Source: Tulasnella sp. 424 (taxonomy: Eukaryota; Basidiomycota; Agaricomycetes; Cantharellales; Tulasnellaceae). From it: a stretch of DNA of 64,000 nucleotides. The DNA lies in assembly GCA_019633425.1 (NCBI GenBank), contig WSUB01000022.1, forward strand, positions 62,001 through 126,000, written 5' to 3'. The position numbers and the translations under genes were made by a program. The notes beneath the pieces were generated by a model. That model had not been told where the DNA came from. It worked only from the letters and a program-made list of their open reading frames with translations, and did not search any database. This document shows, piece by piece, positions 21,887 through 32,705 of the stretch. Every line of letters starts with the position of its first letter. Within the stretch, counting starts at the first letter, position 1.

Positions 21887-24800
21887 ATCAAGACTTGGTT
21901 GGCTTGGTAAAGGTGGCGGTGGTGGTGGTTGGTGTAGAGTGAAGGGTGGTTGGTGCGGGGGTGGGAGAGGGAGAGGCGAGGTGGAGATTATTGATGGGTG
22001 AGGGCCAAGATAAACGATGGCCTTGAAAACAGAGTGACGACAGGATTCTGGGCCCCGGTACGGTTCGTCGACCCCGACACCCTGGGGAGCGGCGCTAGTT
22101 GAGATGGATGGACCGAGGAGACCAGACCAAACCGGAGGGTGATAAATGATAGGGGCGGAGGGGTGAGGAAGTCGCGAAAGCGAAGGCAGGAAAGGTCAGC
22201 TGCTCTCGCGCTGTCTGGAAGTGGATGTCGTTAAGTACTCACCTTGAAGTGCACTGAATACAACGCCGGAGGTTCTTCTAACGCATTCTCTCTAGGCGGA
22301 TTTCTCCCACTAAGCCACGTCCATATACGGGAGGCTTCATAAAAGCCGTTGTATTCAATTGGCCGTTGACTTCCCGTTCAGCGAGAAAATTTCGCACCCG
22401 GCTTCTCCTCCCAATTGCGTTTTAGCAGATAATTTTTTTGTTTTTCCCCACCGCCATGTGGCTCACTCATTTTCGCAGTAGTCTGGAGATGCCCCGAGAT
22501 GTTGGAAGCGAAGGTGTTTTGGTGGTTGATGGGACCGGGTTGGGATGGTGGCGGGACAAATGGGAGAGATGTTCCGAGGAGTGAACGGGGCCGAAAGAGG
22601 GAAAGCAATATGTAGTAAGGTGAAGTGAAGAGAGATTTTGCAACTCGGACGACCAGGGTATGAGGAAGATGTCAAGAGATAATGACCCGAGATGGATATG
22701 GCATCTCCGAAGCTCGGATTGCGCTGGGAAAGGGATGAGCAGTGGCAGATGGAGACGATCACGCGACGCAAGAAGGGCCCGGCTGGCAACGCTCTATCAC
22801 CCAGGGCGTGATGGAGGCTGCTTACAGGAGCAGCCAAGTACGTTAGCAATTAACTGAGAAAACCCAATTCCAAAGGAGGGACAGGAACGCACCCAATTGA
22901 AACCGAGGTCATTGCTGAGGGACATCGTCCGGATGTGGCTTGCGATCGTCATATTCGACGTTGAATTTGGCTTATTCGCTTTGCCGTGGATTTTTAGCGT
23001 TTTTTTCCCCCCCTCTCTCTTGCAGACGAGATACTCAAAGGGCGGCTGGCTGGTTCGGTTGTCATGATGGTGGTAATCAGTGGTGTCCAGGGTGGCGAGA
23101 TGAGAGTTACCGTTGGTCGTTCTCTCTTATGGTTCGGAAAAATCTTGGGCAAACAAAGCTTCCCCCCTCCCCCCGACTCTGGAGAGAGAATCACCTCCCG
23201 CTCACTCCGCACTCTAGTACATCATAGGCTCCAGTCTCGGGGTCGACTGCATCGGAGTTAGAGAACGGGAGTCGACCCTTGGGGGTGGAGAGGCTCTCGG
23301 GCGGGGTCAGACACCGAAGTGCACGCGAAGTTCCTCCCGCGTAGCCGGCTCGGAGTTCGCGGAGATGGTGAACATGGCGACCACGGCATCACTCGCGAGA
23401 CTAACCTTCATGAAAGGATACACAATCAGCTCTGGAGAGATATCTGGAGGAGGCAGTGCGCACAGAGATGACTCTGGAGCGAGAATATCCGTAGAGAATG
23501 CCGGAAAGTACCAGACGCAGGGAGGGGTCTCCACACCAAGAGGCAACCGCTTTGCCGAATTTCTTGGAAATAGGGTGACTTTTGATCGTTTCTTTGGGAA
23601 CTTTATTATTTCAGCTACTTCGTTGTCGTTTTCTTCCCTTCTTTTGTTTTGTTGGGAAATCCGAGCGAAGTGGACTTTCGTGTGGGTGCGTTTGTGTCCC
23701 TGCTGCGCGGATTAGCTAATCTCTCACGCCTCAAGCTATTTCGAGACCTTGGCGCGGTTCGCTCCAAGGTACACCATCAGGGATGTCAAAGTAGGCGTCT
23801 TCATTCCTTCGGTTTGGATTCAAATCGACAAATGGAGCGCATATCTTAACCAGCCGGATGATCTCCCGTTATCTGGGTGGATGTGCCTGAAAAACCAGAA
23901 TCAGTATCTGACCCTCACCGAGGGAGAACTCGAAGGAGCGAACAATCTTTTCGTTGCTGTCCATTTAGTAGCTGTCCAAGGATTGTGTGGCACAGTAGCT
24001 AGAATTTGAGCCCATTTGGCCAAAATGTCTCGGAGTCCAGTTCTTTCTCAGACATCCGAGCAACCCGGGCCGGCGCCCATTCGCCAGGGAACTAAACAGG
24101 GTTTTCAATCATCTTCTACCCATCAAAGTGTGCAAGCATACTTCGACCGGTCTCAAAGTCCCGACACGGAAGAAGCGATGTCCGAGAAAGCTTACTTGGA
24201 ATTCTGTCTCCAGAAGTCCTTCTAGAGCGCAAAAAAACGGTCTAGTGACGACGAGCCACCACCGGACCGCGACGAATGAAGAACCGGAGGCGCTCACAGC
24301 CTCACAGAGACAACGGGGGTACGCACATGAAACTACAGTAATCGAAAACGCTACACGCAAAGCGCTGAAACGCTGCCGTTATGCATTGCAACCAGCGTAC
24401 CGTAGGCTCCAGTATAGGGGATCTCGCTCAGTAGCTCTCTTCTTGGGGACTAGGACCCTGATCGTCGCTTCCCACCGCTTCCTTTCGCAGCACAGAAGGG
24501 ATGCTGATAGGTTCTTCGAATTGAGATAGCGGAAGGGAAAATAGGTTTATCCATCCGACTTTTGTCGTTCACGTGCGCCGCATAGCATTGTTGTCCTACG
24601 GGGACTCGGTCGGGTTGGAACACAGAAGCTGGGTGCGAAGTTCGAGAAGTGTCGGTTTAGTCTTGCGCCAGAAGCGAACACGGGTATAACACGCATATGC
24701 CGTTTCCGACGTAATCGGAGAGTGAGAGCGATGGGTTTTTCGTCTCATTTGGCCGTTTACGGCTATACGAGTGATCGAACCTGGACGATGGTTACGCGGC

Positions 24801-25410
24801 TGACAGACCGAGGGAATACGTTGCCGAAGGCTCTCTCATCCCAAGAACAATACAGGACCATCATGGCGAGAGTATTGACGTATTTTACAAACGGCGAGCC
24901 TGTTTCCGGTCGGGTAATCCATAGGCGAGTGTAACCCGGATATCCGGTCTGCGATCCTCGTACAGCACAACCGAGGTGAATTTTGATGAAGGATTGCATT
25001 TATGAAAGACAGATGGCATAGACTCCCAACGCTTTGAAAATTCTGAGTCTGTTGGCGTCCATGAGGACGGTTTGGGGAACGTTGGCGGTTTTCACTTCAG
25101 CCTCAAGGACAATGGCACGGTATCAACGTGTTGTATCGGTTCCGCCGGCAAGTCGACATGAGGATCACGGGACCGCATGAGAGTGTATCACAGAGGAAGT
25201 GATTGTTTCCTGCAGAATTGTAGCACAGCGTTGGTACTCGTTCTCCAGAAGAAATATGATTCAGAGGGACGGGAGCGTGGAGTGTACTCGTGTTTGTTCC
25301 TCCGGCGCACCGCCGCCATGCATATGCGGCACCGAACCTGGTAGCTTAAAACCGTCGACCCTTCCACCTGCTTTCCTTCTGCACTGAATCGTCATTCCAA
25401 TAACTTCAGC
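21887..25410. other. Gene-poor stretch before the F-box array
   Basis: No gene can be supported. Open frames exist on both strands (for example minus 23307-23610, and plus 23749-24009 and 24016-24225) but lack domains, convincing starts or flanking exons. From about 25200 to 25410 the sequence resembles the upstream regions of the other F-box genes, so it is probably the promoter of F-box gene A. Confidence 0.4.
25200..25410 (+). promoter_or_regulatory. Conserved upstream block of F-box gene A
   Basis: A ~200-bp block ending at the ATG (gAAYTRYARCAYAR, then a TTGGTACTCG-like core, then a TGTACTCGTGTTTGTT-like stretch) recurs before genes B (about 28420-28599), C (about 32525-32705) and D (about 35980-36132). 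Shared placement suggests promoter and 5' leader sequence duplicated with the genes. No TATA box is clear. Confidence 0.4.
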
Positions 25411-28041
25411 ATGGTCACCACTCGACGAGAACTTCCCGTCAGTTACAAGGATTCCAGTGATGATGAGATGGACGTTGACGGGTTCGTCTACGACGGTGAG
25501 GCGACATCCCCCTTATTTCGACCGCGCTACTGAGGCTAAACGCTTTAAATTTGTCTTACAATTTCTTAGATTCCGACGAAGATCTTAGACCCAAGAGGAA
25601 GAAAGCAAAAACGACAAGCAAATTGACGAAGAGGAAGGGCAAAGTCACCGCTCGGTCTCTAATGAAAGATCTCTTCTCCGCACTTCCCCTCGATCTCATA
25701 TACGAAGTAGGCTACTATTTCCATGACATAGCTACTATACCTCCCTCTAACCGCACTGTGCTCGTAGGTCTTTGGACACCTCCACCCCTCGGATCTGTTG
25801 AATCTTGCGCGGACGAGCAAGATGTTACGGTCTCATCTCATGTCCAAGGTATGTCACCTCCATCTTAGATTAGGTTGCCAGCGACGAAATTTATCTGCTA
25901 TTTTACTTAGCGCTCGGTTAGCGTTTGGAAAACTGCTCGAGAAGCCATCATGCCACCCGTCCCGGAATGCCCCAAGGATCAAAGCGAACCGCAATGGGCC
26001 GCTTTGCTATTCATGCTCAACTGCACCGTACGTAACTATCACGCTTCTGTGCCCTCCGCCCACTGGCTGGCCTGGCTCATCGCTGTCTGTCCGGGTCTTT
26101 ACCCAGATGTGTGGCACCCCTCGAATCCAAACGGTTGATTGGAGCCTCCGTCTCAGGGGCTGCGACTCCTGCTTCAAGAAGAAGTAAGCTAAAATCTTTA
26201 ATCATATCTATTTAAACGTTTTGGGGCCACTAGTTGACTTGGTGGAATCGCCAATTCTTGCTCTCCTCAAGCATCATCCACAGCCGAACAGCCTTGAGAA
26301 CGTACCGCCACATAGAGGACTTGAATATCGTTCTGGATCTTCTTCCTTGGTCAAGCAGTGAGTGACTACACCAGCGATTGTTATACCGTGACCTTATGAA
26401 TTGCCATTGCATCTCGTAATGCAGCTGGGGCTTGGACTAAACGCAGCTGGGTGAGCCGCCACAAATCTTCCGCTCCAAGCTGAGATTTGTTCTAACCCCC
26501 CGATCACCTCCTCGTTATTAGCTCGGCCGCAAGTTTTACTACTCCCCCCATATCGAAGAAATGGGTGAAATAGTCGAAGATTTTCAACTCCGCATTGACG
26601 CTGGAGTCAAGGGTGCTCGCGAGGGGTTCGACAAATTTATGGAGAGAATGAAAGCCAAGGCCGCGGAGCAGGCCAAATCCAAGGAAGCGCTTAAAGAGTG
26701 GGCTCGTAATGCAGCTAGACTGCGTTCTCTGAAGAATAATCAGTTGATGGAAGAACGGGGACAAGCGTGAGTGGTGGTTCCTTCAATTTCGATCTCAGTG
26801 TTCTCATCCAGATAGTGCGGTACTAATATCTCTAATATCAAATAGGATGATCGCCAAGCTGGTTGAGCTAGGGCACGATACTCGAGACGTGAAGGGGGCA
26901 GCCGACACTTGGGGTGATTCTGGCCGACACATTTTTTATACTACTACGCCGCTGAGTGATTATGGTGCGTCTCCTGCAGCTTGCCGACCCGCAAGAACGA
27001 CGGGGTCTAATGGCTTGACGGTACTTTCCTCGTCTTTGAAACAGCTTGGAAGCGTGCTAAACCAAAGGCCGAAATGCTGGTCGAGGAGGCGAAGCAACGT
27101 CGGCTTGATATTGAAAGACGGCCTATCCGAGAAGCTCGAGGGAACGTCGCTAGATCAAGATACGACATATTCAAAAAGACCTATGACGCATCCCCCGACA
27201 ACCTCTTGCCTCACGAAAGCCTCATCACAGACGTGCCATTGCTCAAGTGCGTCATCCAAAGCGACGGGGATGACGTCTCCCCAAGCATATTCGACGGCGC
27301 GTTTGAAAAGCTCCCTGATATCCTTGACGACTGGAGGAGAGAAAGAAGAATCCATTTAGCCAAAATCCTTCTCAAAGCACAAGCTACACCGGGGGACGTC
27401 ACACCAGACCCTATCGCCACGGAGAAAGATGGAATCTTGCTCCTGGCCACCTCATTCTTTAGCGCCTGTGGTTGGGCTCGGCACGGGAACTACGAATGTC
27501 GCATCCACTGGATAAACACTCTGCATACACACCTTTCATTTACATCGGGAATCCACGCACTCGGAGGAACACTAAGACCGAGTAACGAGGAGATGAGTTG
27601 CATTCGGGCTGTCCCTGAGTCCATTCAAAGGGCGAAGGCGTTGGTTCAAGCTGCGGGATTGGACCCCGAGAAAGCGACCCAGATGGAGATGGACGAAATG
27701 GATGCCCGATTTTGGTGTACGGATTGCTCTGTGTTGAAGACTCAGGGTTCGAACGTTGCGCGGAACTGGCGAAATTGCGTGAGTCTGGACTTGCTTGTTC
27801 CATTTCCTCTTGCGGATGCTAATATACTCTGTGCTGCCAGATAATTCACCTGCAGTTCCACAACAGCACGGACCAATGGAAAGGTTGGGAAGTGCTTTCA
27901 CCCGAGGACCGAGACATCATTATTAATAGGGAGAACGCGGTGAGCGCTTTCCAAGTCATGGACTGGAACATGATGGCCATATCTCTCTGGGGCGAAGTTG
28001 TCAACTGGTGCGGATACAATCAGTACATCGAGACCGCTTGA
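25411..28041 (+). CDS. F-box protein A, C-terminal finger absent
   Basis: First member of a four-gene head-to-tail array. It starts MVTTRRELPVSYKDSSDDEM, an acidic leader shared by all four. An F-box follows (LMKDLFSALPLDLIYE, then after an intron VFGHLHPSDLLNLARTSKML), then the VPECPKDQSEPQW segment with CTMCG ... CDSCF, a putative zinc ribbon. Next come a Lys/Glu-rich coiled-coil (GEIVEDFQLRIDAGVKGARE) and a ~350-residue C-terminal region with IVRSDGDDVSPxIF-type text and FWCTDCS...NWRNC...H. By family knowledge the F-box binds SKP1 in an SCF ubiquitin ligase and the rest chooses the substrate. Exons join in frame with GT-AG introns. The protein ends YNQYIETA and lacks the C2H2-like finger of gene B. 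Confidence 0.8.
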
Positions 28042-28599
28042 TCGACAAGGCATGCTGCGCTCGCTATATTGGGGCTCGTCTCAAGTCTCGCTTATTATAA
28101 TGGCATTTTGGCTATCCAGCCTTAATCGAATACGTTACAGATCGAGTGTAGTACATTCCTTGGAATTCAAAAAGTATACCGTCTATAGTTTTACATCCAA
28201 TTTAGTTTCTCTCTTATATCAGTACAATCTTCCTTTCAAGCATGTCATGCCGAGCGTATATTCTACTCTGAAGACCCGCGCGAGGTTAACTTGATCGATT
28301 AACGAGTTTTGCTACGATTTCAACCGCTGATATCCCTCCCTCACGCCAGCTCACATGAAGTATTCACCGGCCTCGACGTGAAGCTGATTGAGGCATAATT
28401 GATGGTGAATAATTGCGTTCCGTAGAACTACAGCACAAGTTGGACCTCATTCTTGCTGAAGAAAGCGATTTGAGGGGAAGGGGCGTGGTGTGTATCCATG
28501 TTTGTTGGCGCGTCGGTGGCGCCGAACTTTGCAACTCAAAAATGCCGACCCTTGAATCCTTCCGCGTTGATCACATCGTCACTCCCCAGAACCCCAATA
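28042..28599. other. Spacer between F-box genes A and B
   Basis: No gene is seen. The right half is the conserved F-box upstream block. Confidence 0.5.
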
Positions 28600-31541
28600 A
28601 TGGTCACCACTCGACGCAAATCCACCGTCAGCTACAAAGATGTCAGTGACGATGAGATGGACATCGACGGGTTTGTCCATGAAAGTGATTTAGCAAAGCC
28701 GTCGAAGAAAAGAGCTGCTCGTGATGATGCCGAAGGTACTGAATATACCGACATCCTTTTTTTTTCCCAACCCTCTTTTTCCCCCCTTGTCCTTTTTTTC
28801 GACCACTTCCACAAAGCTGACCGCTCTCTATCCTATGCTTCTTAGACGATTCCGACGATGATGCAAAACCCAAGGGGAAGAAAACGAAAACTACAAATAC
28901 CACAACAAAGAAAAAGGGCAAAATCTCCGCCCGGACCCTGATGAAAGACCTCTTTTCCGCTCTCCCCCTCGACCTCATTTACGAGGTAAGACACCATCCC
29001 CAGCTTACTATGCTTCTGCCTTTATCCAAACTGACTTGTGTCTCGTAGATTTTTGGACACGTCCATCCCTTGGATCTGCTGAGTCTCGCCCGGACGACGA
29101 AGGTGCTACGGTCTCATCTCATGTCCAAGGTATGTCTCCTCCGTTTCGGATGAAGCAACTAGCGACGAACCCCTTTTCCTGTTTCGCATAGCGCTCGATC
29201 AGCGTTTGGAAAACTGCTCGAGAGGCCGTCATCCCGCCCGTTCCGGAGTGTCCGAAGGACCAAAGCGAACCGCAATGGGCCAAGTTACTTTTCACTCACG
29301 ACTGCACCGTAAGTAATTATTATTACTCCATTTCTTCCTTGAGGGAAAGCTGATCGCCGTCTGCTCGCGTCTTTAACCAGATGTGTGGCGCCCCTCGAAT
29401 TCAAAAGGTCGACTGGAACCTTCGGCTGAGGGGCTGCGAGGTTTGCTTCAAGACGAAGTGAGTAACGTTTTTTATTCGTATCCTCAGTAAACTTGTCGAT
29501 GTTTACTCTCGCCCAGTCTCATTTATAGTCGAACTGCCTCGAAAACGTACCCTGAGATAGAGAACTTGGATACGGTTCTGGAGCTTCTTCCTTGGACAAA
29601 TAGTGAGTAATTGGAATTGGTCATATCTGCAGTTGATATGGCCTAATTTTACAAATCGTAATCGTACTTCGTGCAAAGCGGGGGGTTGGGCGCATGGACA
29701 TGCGGTGAGCACTACATAGCTTCCTCCAAGTTGGAATTCGTCCTAACACTCCAGCGCCTCGTCGCTGTTAGTCTAGCCGAAAGTTCTATTTCTCTGCACA
29801 CATCGATAAGACGGCTGAAATCGTCGACGATTTCCAACTTCGTATTGATGCTGGAATCAAGGGTGCCCGCGCAGAGTTCGACGAGTTCGTGGAGAAAAAG
29901 AAGGCCGAGGCCGCAGAGCAGGCTGAATCCGGGAAGAGGCTCAAGGAGTGGGCTAAGGATGCGACTGCAATGCGTTCTGTGCTGGATCATCAGCTGAGGG
30001 CCGAACGAAAGCAAGCGTGGGTCGTCGTCATTCTGCCGCTTCCTTTGTCGGCATTCTCTCATCCGGACAGCATTGTGCTGATTTATCTTGTACCAAATAG
30101 GATGGTTGCCAAGTTGGTTGAGCTGGGACACGATCCTAGAGATGTAGAGAATGCGTCCCAGACTTCCTGGAATAGTGTGAAGAGTATTTTCAATAGTGCG
30201 ACGCCGCTGAGCGACTCTGGTGAGCCTTTCTTCAACTCGAGGAGCTGCAAAGATATCGGCTCTGATGACTGACCACCTCACTCCCCCTTTTTGAACAGTT
30301 TGGAAGCGGGCTAAACCCAAGGCTGAAATGCTGGTAGAGGAGGCCAAACAGCGCCGGCTCGACCGGGAAAGACGGCCTACCCGAGACGCTCGACAGAATA
30401 TCGCTAAATCAAGATACGCTGCATTCAAAAAGACCTACGACTCATCTCCCGATAACTTCTTACCCTCTGAATACACCTTCACAAACCTGCCCGTGATCAA
30501 AGAGGTCATTCGAAGCGAGGGGGATGATGTCTCCCCAACCATCTTTGACGACGTGTTCAAAACACTTCCCGATTTCTTCGATGAATGGAGGAGGGAAAGA
30601 AGGATCGATCTAGCCAAACTTCTTCTCGAATCCCAAGCCACACCCGGAGACGTCATCCCCGACGCTGCCGCCGCCGAAAAAGCAGGAATCCTTCTCCTGG
30701 CCACTTCGGCTTTTTCCTCGTGTGTTCCATGGAGCAATAACGACAGACCCAGCGTTCACTGGATGAACATGATCAACCAACACTTCTTGGAGAATACTTC
30801 GTCTCACCCAGCCACAGGACCGCGGAGGGCGCATTACGAGGAGCTGAGATGTATTCGGGTCGACCCTGAGACCATCGAAAAAGCAAAGGAGTTGGTTCTA
30901 GCTGTGGGGTTGGACCCTAATACGGCGACCCAGCTGGATATGGATGAAGTTGATGCCCGGTTTTGGTGCAAGGATTGCTCCGTGGTGAAGAGCCGGAAAA
31001 TAAAAGTCGCCAGGAATTGGCGAAATTGCGTGCGTCCAAACTTGCTTGCTTTCGATCCGATCGCGAGCACTCACATATCATGTATTTTGTACCAGATAAT
31101 ACACCTCGGCTTCCACACAGACGCGGAGGAGTGGAAGGATTGGGAAGTGTTGTCTCCCGAGGACCGCAAGACCATTGAAAATAGGGAGAAAGCGGTGACC
31201 GCTTTGCAAGTCATCGACTGGAATACGAAGGCTATATCTCTCCAGGGCGTAGTGGTCAACTTGCGAGGACACGGTTACGGAGTCAAGACCGCAGCTCCGC
31301 CGCGACCGCCGCCTGGAGCTGGACCAAGCAATGCGAATACCTCCAAATCTCGGGGCGCGACTATCCCCATGTATAAATGCAAATTATGCCCGGGTTCGAA
31401 TCGGCTGTTTCAGCTTAAAGGGTTGGAAGATCACACAAAGGCCAAGTGAGCTCGCATTTGATTCTGGAGAGCCGGGTCTGACGTTTTGCTGGTAGGCATA
31501 AGGTAACAAATTTCCGACCTGAGGATGCCGTTCCAGCCTAA
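28600..31541 (+). CDS. F-box protein B with intact C-terminal C2H2-like finger
   Basis: The most complete member of the array. In order it has the acidic leader MVTTRRKSTVSYKDVSDDEM; the F-box (LMKDLFSALPLDLIYE/IFGHVHPLDLLSLARTTKVL ... SISVWKTARE); a CTMCG ... CEVCF zinc-ribbon candidate; the coiled-coil around TAEIVDDFQLRIDAG; and VWKRAKPKAEMLVEEAKQRR. A large helical region contains FWCKDCS ... NWRNC/IIHLGFH, a third Cys/His cluster spanning an intron. The Pro-rich hinge leads to YKCKLCPGSNRLFQLKGLED followed by HTKAKH. This last piece is C-x2-C-x14-H-x4-H, completed by the final exon after an intron at 31448-31497. All joints are GT-AG and in frame. The likely role is substrate receptor of an SCF ubiquitin ligase. 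The target is unknown. Confidence 0.85.
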
Positions 31542-32002
31542 TAACCCTCTCAGCGAGTGCGGGTTTGCCTTGGTTTTCGTCTCTCTCATTGTATACACGC
31601 TTGTCTTCAATTTATCGGGGAACCTGTCCCAAAGTAGTTTGGAGTGAGGCACGTTCCAGCAGCGAAGGCTTTTGTGTCTTCCAATACGGCCTGCGGCATG
31701 TGTGGTAGAGGCCAAGTATCCGTTCGGTAATCTTCATCTGAGCTTAGGCCGCAAAGTGGATTACGAGGAGTCCAGCAGTGTCAAAGAGAGGTTACCAGAT
31801 GTCTGAAAACAAAAACAAAGCATCTGAAGGGCAAGGAATATTGTAGCAACGTATCTGAACCGAGAGTGAACTCGGGACCGGAGAGCCAGCGAGTCGATTG
31901 GCCGTGGAGAGGGGAGCGAGCGCTGAGCTCCCCAAAAGACGTGAATCCCGCAGAAGCGACGAGTCGTCAGAGAAGTGGACCTATCCGGACAATATCGGCT
32001 AA

Positions 32003-32080
32003 ATAATATTCCACCTTGAACTCCTACGCGGGGCCAACTTCAGGTGCATTTTCTGGGACTTCGACCACTCGTGTTAAGAA
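32003..32080 (-). pseudogene. Relic of GH29 fucosidase C-terminus, fragment 1
   Basis: The minus-strand translation contains VVEVPENAPEVGPA, a stop, then EFKVEYYLA. It aligns with the end of the GH29 gene at 41138 (VVDVPEKALDKVDLAWAFKV, then EYAL). An internal stop and the missing upstream exons mark it as dead. Confidence 0.55.
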
Positions 32081-32361
32081 GGGGGCACCGTGTGCAGTTG
32101 GCATTGAGATTCAGGCACGGGAGAGCAAACATGTGTCGATGACGCCACCAGTATCATCCTCGCATAAAATACCAACAGATGCCAAAATGCCCTAAATTAT
32201 GAGGCGGTAAACAAGATAGGTTTAGAGGGTGAATTCATGAGATATGGGTTGACAGTGAGAGAAATAGACAGTAGGGCTCACTGAGCTCTTCAGACCCACG
32301 ATTCCCCAGCAACGGGCCGTCGTGAAAGAAGGAGCCCAATTTGTATATACGAGGTAAATAA

Positions 32362-32463
32362 CGATACACCTTAAGCCCCCACGCAAGCTCAGCGTAATAG
32401 TGTGCCTTTTCCGGCACTTCAATCTTTCTCCACCATCAACCACCAGCCTAAGTCTTCACCTGT
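32362..32463 (-). pseudogene. Relic of GH29 fucosidase C-terminus, fragment 2
   Basis: The minus strand reads EVPEKAHYYAELAWGLKVYR, which aligns with DVPEKALDKVDLAWAFKVEY of the GH29 gene. The upstream bases around 32440-32463 also resemble the GEDL-encoding sequence there. Frame breaks separate the parts. With fragment 1 it shows that fucosidase 3' sequence was once copied at least twice into this interval. Confidence 0.55.
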
Positions 32464-32705
32464 TTTGATATGAATGGCACAGAGCCATGCACCGAAGTGA
32501 TCATAGAACAGAAATTAATGTTTTCCGCGGAGCTGCAACACAGCTTTGACCTCGTTTTTCAGCAGAAGATGATTCTGTGGGCGGTGAAGTCCATGTACTC
32601 ATATTTGTTTCTCTGATCGGGTTCTAGAAGTCAAAAGCGAGGACCTTGCACCACTCTTGCATCCACCACCCTTCCGCGTTGAATCGTCACTCCCAGACCT
32701 TCAAG

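Larger units (their letters stand above)
31542..32705. other. Spacer between F-box genes B and C, holding fucosidase relics
   Basis: The left part carries 3' sequence shared with the other F-box genes. The middle holds two minus-strand relics of an alpha-L-fucosidase C-terminus (32003-32080 and 32362-32463). The right ~180 bp is the conserved F-box upstream block. Confidence 0.55.

Noticed and set aside
22463..22849. 128-codon minus-strand frame upstream of the Ser-rich gene
   Set aside because: Composition is Pro/His/Ser-rich without domain, its first codon is not ATG, and no exons adjoin it.
23307..23610. Minus-strand frame ending ...EELRVHFGV, possibly a terminal exon
   Set aside because: No upstream exon, domain or homologue that I recognise; codon pattern alone is too weak.
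23749..24225. Two consecutive plus-strand frames
   Set aside because: No family recognised and no splice connection between them; kept as part of the gene-poor stretch.
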